Shown here: piece after piece, positions 26,589 to 34,200 of the stretch
How the letters are laid out: every line of letters begins with the position of its first letter
Position numbering within the stretch: position 1 is the stretch's first letter
Assembly (NCBI GenBank): GCA_014799645.1
Contig: JAAVHQ010000025.1
Span: forward strand, 94,388-134,763
Source of the DNA: Clostridiales bacterium
Lineage (GTDB): Bacteria > Bacillota > Clostridia > Christensenellales > UBA3700
Length of the DNA: 40,376 nucleotides
Direction: 5' to 3'
Notes under the pieces: generated by a model
Databases searched by the model: none
The model's input: only the letters and a program-made list of their open reading frames with translations
What the model was told of the DNA's origin: nothing
Translations under genes and position numbers: made by a program

Positions 26589-28436
26589 TCAACGTCTTTT
26601 TGTTCTCGCTACGCTCTCTTCCCAACCGAGCAAGAGATTGTATCTCTTTTCCTCGTCCATTTGCGGATTGAACGAAGTGCCTTCGCTTATCTCGTTTTTG
26701 AGTTCCTCAACGTCGCTCCATACTCCCGCTTTCAAACCTGCTAAATAACACACGCCGAGCGCGGTCGTTTCTATGACAAGCGGACGCTTGACTTCCGCTT
26801 TAAGTATATCGGCTTGGAATTGCATTAGGATATTCGATACGCTTGCTCCGCCATCGACTGCGAGCGAAGAAATCTTGTAGCCAATATCGCTCTCCATAGC
26901 GTGTACTACGTCAAAGACTTGATACGCGATAGATTCGAGCGCGGCGCGGACAAAATGCTCTTTTTTCGTGCCTCTCGTCAAGCCGGTAATCGTACCTCTT
27001 GCCTTAGCGTCCCAGTGGGGCGCGCCAAGTCCTACGAATGCAGGAACGATATACACGCCGTTGGTGTCCGCAACACTTTCGGAAAGTACGTCCGCTTCTT
27101 TCGCCGACTTTATCAAGCCGAGTTCATCTCTAAGCCATTGCAATACCGCTCCGCCGACGAATACGCTTCCCTCCAACACGTATTGCGGTCTGCCGTCTTC
27201 CATACTTGCGCCGAGCGTGGTAATCAATCCGCGCTTTGACGCGACAAATTCATTGCCCGTATTCATAAGCGTAAAGCAACCCGTACCGTAGGTATTTTTG
27301 ACGCTGCCTTTCTCCGTGCAAAGGTGTCCGAAAAGCGCCGACTGTTGGTCGCCCGCAACGCCGCAAATAGGTATCTCTTTGCCCACTACGCTCGCGTCGC
27401 ACTTGCCGAAATCATAACTCGACGGATAGACTTGCGGCAACATTATTTCGGGGATATTGTAAATCGCGAGCAACTCTTTGTCCCACTCCAAAGTCTTGAT
27501 ATTGTACATCATAGTACGCGACGCGTTGGTGTAATCGGTGGCGTGAATTTTACCGTCCGATAGTTTCCACATAAGATACGTGTCCACCGTGCCGAAAAGC
27601 AACTCGCCTTTCTCCGCTCTCGCTCTCGCGCCCTCGACGTTGTCCAAAATCCATTTGAGTTTTGTCGCCGAGAAGTACGCGTCCACCGTCAATCCTGTCT
27701 TGTCGAAAATCTTTTCGTCAAGCCCTTGAGCTTTGAGAAAGTCGCAATATTCCGCGGTACGTCTGCACTGCCATACGATTGCGTTGTAGACAGGTTTTCC
27801 CGTCTCTTTATCCCACACGATTGTGGTTTCACGCTGATTGGTTATTCCGATTGCGGTAACGCTGCTGAGCGAAATTCTGCTCTTTGCCACCGCTTGTTTG
27901 AGCACTTCGAGTTGCGTATTCCAAATCTCTTCGGGGTCGTGTTCTACCCAACCTGCTTTGGGATAAATTTGCTTAAATTCTTTTTGCGCCGAACCTACTA
28001 TATTTCCTCTCTTGTCAAAGACGATTGCCCTTGACGACGTAGTGCCTTGGTCAAGCGAAATGATATACTTCGCGGGTATCTTTTTGGGCACGTCTTTTGT
28101 CGCCACAAAGTCCACTCCAAGACCCAACACGTTGGGGACGATTACTTGACCCGTTTCGACAGGCGCGTTCACCGTCAAGCCGTCGAGAAGCGCGAGCGCG
28201 TCGAATATCTTGTCTTTGGGAATACTATCTGAAGTCTTTACGCTGACCATACGGATAGTACCGCCCTCGACCCTAGCCACGGACGTGACCATACGCTTTG
28301 GACATACGACTTCGTCTTTGGCGTATTTTGCACCTCTTGGGCAAGTATTTCCGCTGACTTTGATATCGTTCAAATCGCTATCGTCTACTTTGAGCCTACA
28401 CCCCATAGGACAGCATATACAAATCAATTCTTTCAT
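26589..28436 (-). CDS. glpK: fusion: DUF1667 domain + glycerol kinase
   Basis: 615 residues from ATG 28436 (GGGGGA about eight bases upstream); ATG 28442 is in frame but too close to that site. Residues 1-118 are a DUF1667 domain with Cys at 6, 8, 9, 13, 32 and 45, likely binding a metal or Fe-S cluster. From about 123 a full glycerol kinase begins: IISLDQGTTSSRAIVFDKRG (phosphate 1 loop), GWVEHDPEEIW, GITNQRETTIVWD, NAIVWQCRRT, GVAGDQQSALFGH and the C-terminal AVDGGAS phosphate loop. It phosphorylates glycerol to glycerol-3-phosphate. DUF1667 is normally a separate small gene beside the GlpA/GlpB-like oxidoreductases; here it is joined to the kinase, which would tie the dehydrogenase to the enzyme making its substrate (inference). 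Last gene of the operon; upstream stop overlaps the alternative start. Confidence 0.94.
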   Translation of the reverse strand: MKELICICCPMGCRLKVDDSDLNDIKVSGNTCPRGAKYAKDEVVCPKRMVTSVARVEGGTIRMVSVKTSDSIPKDKIFDALALLDGLTVNAPVETGQVIVPNVLGLGVDFVATKDVPKKIPAKYIISLDQGTTSSRAIVFDKRGNIVGSAQKEFKQIYPKAGWVEHDPEEIWNTQLEVLKQAVAKSRISLSSVTAIGITNQRETTIVWDKETGKPVYNAIVWQCRRTAEYCDFLKAQGLDEKIFDKTGLTVDAYFSATKLKWILDNVEGARARAEKGELLFGTVDTYLMWKLSDGKIHATDYTNASRTMMYNIKTLEWDKELLAIYNIPEIMLPQVYPSSYDFGKCDASVVGKEIPICGVAGDQQSALFGHLCTEKGSVKNTYGTGCFTLMNTGNEFVASKRGLITTLGASMEDGRPQYVLEGSVFVGGAVLQWLRDELGLIKSAKEADVLSESVADTNGVYIVPAFVGLGAPHWDAKARGTITGLTRGTKKEHFVRAALESIAYQVFDVVHAMESDIGYKISSLAVDGGASVSNILMQFQADILKAEVKRPLVIETTALGVCYLAGLKAGVWSDVEELKNEISEGTSFNPQMDEEKRYNLLLGWEESVARTKRR

Positions 28437-28438
28437 AC

Positions 28439-29698
28439 TCATTCCCCCTTGAGCGCAACAATCATTTGCTCGCCTTTGATTACCTTTTCAATTTGCTCTC
28501 TATTCAAGATTACCGTCTCCATTTCGCCCGGCGTGACGATTTGTTTCTTCTTGGAATAAATCTCTTCATCGCCCGCCATTACGACAAGTCGCACGTTTTT
28601 ATGCACGTTGCCTACGCGCATTTTCAACTGCAATTTATCTAAAGCGCAAGTCTTGGAAATGCGTTGCGGTACGACGTATCTCACGCCGTCCATACCCACG
28701 ACTTGGACGTAATCTCTCACTACTTTGCCGCTCTTGATATACTCCGCCGCGCTCTTGCCCGCGTCCTCGCTCTCTTTGCTGACAAAGTCAACGAGATCGT
28801 GTACGTGCAAGACGTTTCCGCACTCGAAAATACCGTCGACAGACGTCATCATATTTTCGTCTACAACCGCGCCGTTCGTTATCGGCGAAACGCTCACTTG
28901 CGCGCCGACTGCAAGTTCGTTTTGAGGTATAAGACCTATACTCAAAAGAAGCGTGTCGCAAGGTATCTCTTGCGCCGTCGACATTATCGGTTGAAGCTTG
29001 CTGTCCACCTCTGCGATGACTACGCTCGATACTCTGCCCTCGCCCTTAATATCGACTACGGTATGCGAAAACAAAAGCGGAATATCAAAGTCTTTTACGC
29101 ACTGCACGATGTTTCTGTTAAGTCCCGACGAAAACGGCATAAGTTCGACAACCGCCTTGACTTTTGCGCCCTCGAAGGTCATACGTCTTGCCATAATCAG
29201 ACCTATATCGCCGCTGCCAAGAATAACGACTTCTTTGCCCGGCATATATCCGTCAATGTTGATGAGTTTTTGCGCCGTACCTGCCGAGAAAATGCCCGCG
29301 CATCTGCTACCTGCGACGTTGATACCGCCTCTCGGACGTTCTCTGCAACCGCACGCGAAAATGACTGCTTTCGCTTGAATTTTCATCAAGCCGTCGTACT
29401 CGTTGACCGCGGTCACGACTTTCTCATTACTTACTTTGAGTACTGTTGTTTCGAGTTTGTATTCAATACCTCTTTTGATTACTTCGTCGATATATCTTTT
29501 TGCATATTCAGGACCTGTCAATTCTTCCTTGAAAGTATGCAGTCCGAAGCCGTTGTGAATACACTGATTGAGTATTCCGCCAAGTACGTTTTCACGCTCT
29601 AAGATAAGTATATCGCGCTCGCCGTTGTCGTACGCGCTCTTTGCCGCTGCAAGTCCTGCCGGTCCTCCGCCTATAATTACAAGATTTTTCTCTATCAT
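28439..29698 (-). CDS. NAD(P)/FAD-dependent oxidoreductase (GlpB/HcnA-like partner subunit)
   Basis: 419 residues. N-terminal FAD motif LVIIGGGPAGLAAAKSAYDN, then GGILNQCIHNGFGLHTF, a second dinucleotide motif VVILGSGDIGLIMARRM, and an FAD C-terminal motif with GIFECGNVLHVHDLVD. The family is found beside anaerobic glycerol-3-phosphate dehydrogenase-like proteins and DUF1667 in Clostridia and is thought to pass electrons from glycerol-3-phosphate oxidation to an acceptor. Cytosolic or loosely membrane-associated; no membrane span. Three bases separate it from the upstream GlpA-like gene. The physiological electron acceptor is unknown. Confidence 0.9.
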   Translation of the reverse strand: MIEKNLVIIGGGPAGLAAAKSAYDNGERDILILERENVLGGILNQCIHNGFGLHTFKEELTGPEYAKRYIDEVIKRGIEYKLETTVLKVSNEKVVTAVNEYDGLMKIQAKAVIFACGCRERPRGGINVAGSRCAGIFSAGTAQKLINIDGYMPGKEVVILGSGDIGLIMARRMTFEGAKVKAVVELMPFSSGLNRNIVQCVKDFDIPLLFSHTVVDIKGEGRVSSVVIAEVDSKLQPIMSTAQEIPCDTLLLSIGLIPQNELAVGAQVSVSPITNGAVVDENMMTSVDGIFECGNVLHVHDLVDFVSKESEDAGKSAAEYIKSGKVVRDYVQVVGMDGVRYVVPQRISKTCALDKLQLKMRVGNVHKNVRLVVMAGDEEIYSKKKQIVTPGEMETVILNREQIEKVIKGEQMIVALKGE

Positions 29699-29701
29699 AA
29701 T

Positions 29702-31144
29702 TTACCCCTCAACCTTGCCGTTTTTGGCTTTGCCTATTACGATTTTGCCGCCTTGCGATTTGAGTACGTCCTCAAAAGGAATACCCAACTCCCTCGCGAG
29801 AATTTCCATTACGCTTTCCATACAAAAACCGCTTTGACACTTGCCCATTCCTGCGCGTGTACGCCTCTTCACGCCGTCCACGTCCTTTGCTCCGACGGGT
29901 CGGTTTATCGAGTCGACAATCTCGCCTTCGGTGACTACTTCGCATCTGCAAACTACCTTGCCGTAAAGCGGATTTTTTGCGATAAGTTTTTGCCTTTCGG
30001 TATCGCTCATTGTAGCAAAATGCGGTATGCCCTTTCTCGTCGCGATAAAGTCGGTTTTTCTATCCAGCGCAAGAATGTGCGCCACGTCTTCGGCGACGTA
30101 TACCGCTATCGCGGGAGCGGAAGTCAACCCCGGCGATTCTATACCCGCGACGTTGTAGAAACCTCTCTTGTCGCTCATACCGATTATAAAATCTCCGCTT
30201 GTCGAGTGCGCTCTCGTGCCGCTGAATTGAGTAATGACGTACTTTTTGTTGAGCGACGGAACGCTGAAAAGCGACTTTTCCCATACTTCTTTCAATCCGT
30301 CGAAAGAGGTGTTTATATCGTCCTTGCTGTCGACGTCGTTTGCCGTCGGTCCTGTGATAAGATTGCCGTGCGTGGTCGGCGCAACCAAAATGCCCTTGCC
30401 CATCTTGCTCGGCATTTGGAATATTGTCCTTTGCGCCAAATATCCGCAAGTCTTGTCGTATAGCATATACTCGCCTTTTCGCGGTATTATCTCTATCTTT
30501 TTATCGCTTACCATATTGTTGAGATCGTCGGCGTGTACGCCCGCGCAGTTGATGACCATATCCGCCTCGTATACCGCGCCGTCTTGCGTCTCAACTTGCC
30601 ATATCTTACCCTTTTTGGCAATCTTGGTGACTTTCTTTTCAAAGAGGAATTTTACGCCGTTGGCGGCTGCGTTCTCCGCGTAGGCAATCGCCATTTCGTA
30701 AGGACTTACGATACCCGAAGTCTTTGCCCAAAGCGCGGCGACAACTTCCTTGCTGACGTGAGGCTCAATCTCCCTGACCTGATCGCCGGTAAGCGTCTGC
30801 AATTCTTCAACGCCGTTGGCTACGCCTCTTTGATACAAATCGTACAAATTGGGCAAGTCTTCCTCGCTAAAGCACAGCACGAGCGCGCCGTTGCGCTTGA
30901 ACGGGAAATCCAACTCTTTGGCAAGTTTGTCAAACATTGCGTTGCCAAGCAGATTAAATTTTGCTTTTTTTGTATTAGGTTTTGCGTCGAAACCTGCGTG
31001 TACTATACCCGAATTTGCTTTCGTTGTACCGCAACTGACGTCGTTGAACTTTTCCAAAACGGTAATTTCCGCGCCATAACGGCTAAGTTCTCTTGCCACA
31101 CTGCAACCGACGATACCTGCGCCGATTATTAAAACTTTTCTCAT
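29702..31144 (-). CDS. FAD-dependent glycerol-3-phosphate dehydrogenase (GlpA-like) with BFD-type [2Fe-2S] domain
   Basis: 480 residues. FAD-binding start VLIIGAGIVGCSVARELSRY and the DAO-fold segment GTTKANSGIVHAGFDAKP are typical of GlpA/GlpD and related enzymes. The C-terminus holds a BFD-like cluster-binding domain: CRC near residues 397-400, and CQSGFC near 433-439, four Cys in the usual spacing. It oxidises glycerol-3-phosphate to dihydroxyacetone phosphate. First gene of the operon, ATG 31144 with AGAGGG just upstream, and directly preceded by a sigma-A promoter. Operon context with glycerol kinase supports the substrate assignment; other 2-hydroxyacid or amino-acid oxidases share the fold. 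Confidence 0.92.
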   Translation of the reverse strand: MRKVLIIGAGIVGCSVARELSRYGAEITVLEKFNDVSCGTTKANSGIVHAGFDAKPNTKKAKFNLLGNAMFDKLAKELDFPFKRNGALVLCFSEEDLPNLYDLYQRGVANGVEELQTLTGDQVREIEPHVSKEVVAALWAKTSGIVSPYEMAIAYAENAAANGVKFLFEKKVTKIAKKGKIWQVETQDGAVYEADMVINCAGVHADDLNNMVSDKKIEIIPRKGEYMLYDKTCGYLAQRTIFQMPSKMGKGILVAPTTHGNLITGPTANDVDSKDDINTSFDGLKEVWEKSLFSVPSLNKKYVITQFSGTRAHSTSGDFIIGMSDKRGFYNVAGIESPGLTSAPAIAVYVAEDVAHILALDRKTDFIATRKGIPHFATMSDTERQKLIAKNPLYGKVVCRCEVVTEGEIVDSINRPVGAKDVDGVKRRTRAGMGKCQSGFCMESVMEILARELGIPFEDVLKSQGGKIVIGKAKNGKVEG

Positions 31145-31163
31145 AAGCCCTCTTTTAACTAAA

Positions 31164-31183
31164 AAGTAAATACCTTTTTACTT
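31164..31183. promoter_or_regulatory. candidate operator in the glycerol operon leader
   Basis: Inverted repeat AAGTAA (31164-31169) / TTACTT (31178-31183) with an 8-base centre, lying between the -10 box and the first gene. The position would suit a repressor, but short AT-rich palindromes arise by chance. Confidence 0.3.
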
Positions 31184-31188
31184 ATAAA

Positions 31189-31217
31189 AGTATATCACAA
31201 GGCTTAAAGGATTTCAA
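31189..31217 (-). promoter_or_regulatory. promoter of the glycerol operon
   Basis: Minus strand: -35 TTGAAA (31212-31217), 17-base spacer, -10 TATACT (31189-31194), about 45 bases upstream of ATG 31144. Confidence 0.8.
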
Positions 31218-31243
31218 TACCTAAATAAATATTTATAAAATAT

Positions 31244-31270
31244 AACCTTGCTAGTGTTGCTAGCAAGGTT
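31244..31270 (-). terminator. terminator of the 1839-residue surface-protein gene
   Basis: Eleven-base arms (31244-31254 with 31260-31270) and a 5-base loop, 25 bases after the stop. On the minus strand it is followed by TATATTTTATAAATATTTATTT, U-rich but not a clean run. Its core is nearly the same as the terminator at 26501. Confidence 0.7.
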
Positions 31271-31295
31271 TGATGAAAATTTGTCACGAGTGCAA

Positions 31296-34200
31296 TTACT
31301 TACGCTTCATAGCGCGCTGCTCTCGCAAATACTCATTATAACGCTCAATTTGGTCTTCTCTCAAATCCACCATATTTTTAGCAGTTGCGAGAGCCTGCGC
31401 GTCATTAACAACAACTTCGCTTTCTTTGACTTTAACTTTAGTTCCGTCGCTGCCTGCATTACGGCGAATGTCTTTGAAGTATTCGTCTTCCATTTTGAAT
31501 AGCGCAACCGTCGTGTTTTTCTTAATTGTCAACTTGACGAGCGGATTGACGGTAGATTGACCTAGTACTATGAAGTAAGTGGACTTCTTCTCTTTGCACT
31601 TGTCTTTGCTCATTGCGTAGGCTTTTAGCGTATCGAATATCTTCTTTTGCTTGTCGGAAAGTTTCGCATACGCCTCGTCAAGCGTAAGTCTTCGCGCGGG
31701 CGCTTTCGCCTTTGGCGCAGGTTTCTCAATCGGCATAGGAACGACTTTCTCTACCTCGACGATTTTCTCTACGGGTACTTCTACTCGCACTTCCTTTTCG
31801 ACAATCTTCTCGACAGGCTTTTCGATTATGATTTTTTCCGCAGGTTGTTGAACCAACGTCGGTTGTGGCATATACGGCATTACGACTTGCTTATCATTGT
31901 TTCTGCCTGACATCTCCATAATTTGTCGCATCAACATCTCTTGATTGCGCATCAGCATTTCGATTTTTTCGTCTTTGCTGTCCTTTTCCACTAACTTGAC
32001 AAGTTGCTTATCTTCGTCCTGTCGCGAAAGTTTTTCCATAATCGCCTTTTGTCCTTCGAGTAGGCTCTTTATTACCTCGTCGTTGGCATTAGTCGACGCG
32101 ACTTCTCTTTCCGCTTGTTTCTCGACTTCTTGTTGCTTGGACAGTTTCTCGACCAACTTCTCTATCGCCTTTTCATTGCTCTCGGTAAGTTGCTTTATTC
32201 TATCCTCATTTTCCTCGTTGAGTTGCTTAATGCGCTTTTCGTTTTCCTCATTCTGCTCTTCGAGTTTGCGCATAATATCTTCGTTGCTCGACGCTTCTTG
32301 CGGTAGATATTGCGTTACGCTCGGAAGCATTGCGCTCATCGCGTCGTTGAGCATAAGTCGCATTTCGTCCGCGCTTACGCCTTGCTGATACGCAAAGCCT
32401 TGTCCGTTTGCATTTCCGCCCATCATTCCCATGAGCATCATTTGCATTTGCTTGTTTTCGGCTTCCTTTTGGTTTTTCGCGTACTCGTCTTTTGCGTCTT
32501 CCAAAGCGCGTAGAGATTTCTTGTATCCGCTCTTCTCTAAAAGCATAAAGATAAACGCTAATACCGCAACTCCCATAAGTATGCAAGCGATTATTGTCCA
32601 GTTGGTCATAGTAATGCCAAACAAGCCAACTGCGTACGCGCTATATTTGCTATCCATCACACGCTTGTTTTCTTTCTTCTTGCTTGCATAACCTAAGCCT
32701 TTTGCCATAAACGCAACAATTAAGATTATGCTTATTGCACTTGCTATTACTTGCCACCACTGTTTGAGCGCTTCGGTTATCTTATCAAAATTAAAGTTGC
32801 CGCCCTCGTTGTCTCCATTTCCGTTCGGGTTGCTCGGATCTGTACCATCTTCGCCCGGATAGAACGGATTGTTCGGGTCGTCCGGGTCATATATTTGCTC
32901 GTTCGCGCTGACCGTGAATTCTTGCCATTCGGTCTCTGTAGTGCCGTCTGCGAAGACGTAATTGTTCTTGTCTGTAATTACCGCTCTGACCTTGTAGCTA
33001 TTTCCGGCTTTCAGGTCGCTGAACTGCAACGGATTGTCGTCCATATCAGCATACTCGTGCTTTATGCCTTGCATTTCTTTTGCAGTCACGCCCAACGACG
33101 GCGGATTATGGCTTGTATTCCATTTACTGCTATCTATTTGCATTTGCGCGATAGAATATTCAATAATCGCTACGTCGCTTTCTACGTTGTCGCCCGCTAA
33201 GTAATATCCGCTTACGCTATCTTTTATCTTTATCTCTACTCTATAATCGCCTACGTTGGTTGGCGCGCTTGCAAGTGGCGTCGTTCCGTTCTTATCGTAA
33301 TACGTTATTTCAAATATATCCGCGCTTGCAGAGCCTTTATCAAATATTATCTCTACAGGTTGAGCGTTGCCATTGTACGTCAACTCTTTATTGATACTTA
33401 TTTGCAATTCTTCCGCATACGTTCCCACTCCGAAGGCTATCGAATACTCGCTTCCCGACAACTCGTATTTATCTCCGTTGTCAGACGTAAATACCGCTTG
33501 CGCTACGTAGGTCTTTACCTTATTTTCTTCTATCTCTATTTTCGTTATATAAGGCGTAGTTTCAGTTATCTCGCTTGCAGAATTTACCTCGTAATATCTA
33601 TACGTAATTATATTAGACGGATATCCGCTCATATTCAATACTCTTGCCGTATACTCTACGCCATTATCGTCCGTCCTCTTTTCCGTTGTCCAATTAGCAT
33701 TTATCACGGCTTTGACTACTTCCCAATCCAACGTCCATTCGTCAAAAGTACCCTCGTAGGAATCTGCGTCTCCTTGAACAGGCTTATAGTAATTGATATC
33801 ATAACCGCTTGCGAGTTCAAAGTATACTTCTTCGCTGCCCGTTTGTCCTACGTACGTGCCTTTTATTGTCTCATACGTATACCTTGCTATAAGTCCTTCT
33901 GGCAACTTGCTTTCGTCCAATACTGCGCTTATTCCGCCCACAGTGTATGGCAACATTCCGTCGGGATATTGCCACTTGACGTTTGTCAAGTTAAACTTCG
34001 TCTTGTCTATCGTCCATTCTATGGAATATATATCGTTGCCAAGTTTGATTGACGTCTTGTACGTTCCCGCGTCTTTGCCTAGTACGTTTCCGTCACCGCT
34101 TATCTTCTCGACTAAATATCCGTTTGAACCATAGTTGGTGTCCAATGTATATCCGTTCGGCAAATCTACTTGGAATGCAAACTGTTCTCCGCTATATACA

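Noticed and set aside
28664..29602. A 312-codon plus-strand frame
   Set aside because: Antisense to the GlpB-like oxidoreductase; composition typical of a shadow frame.
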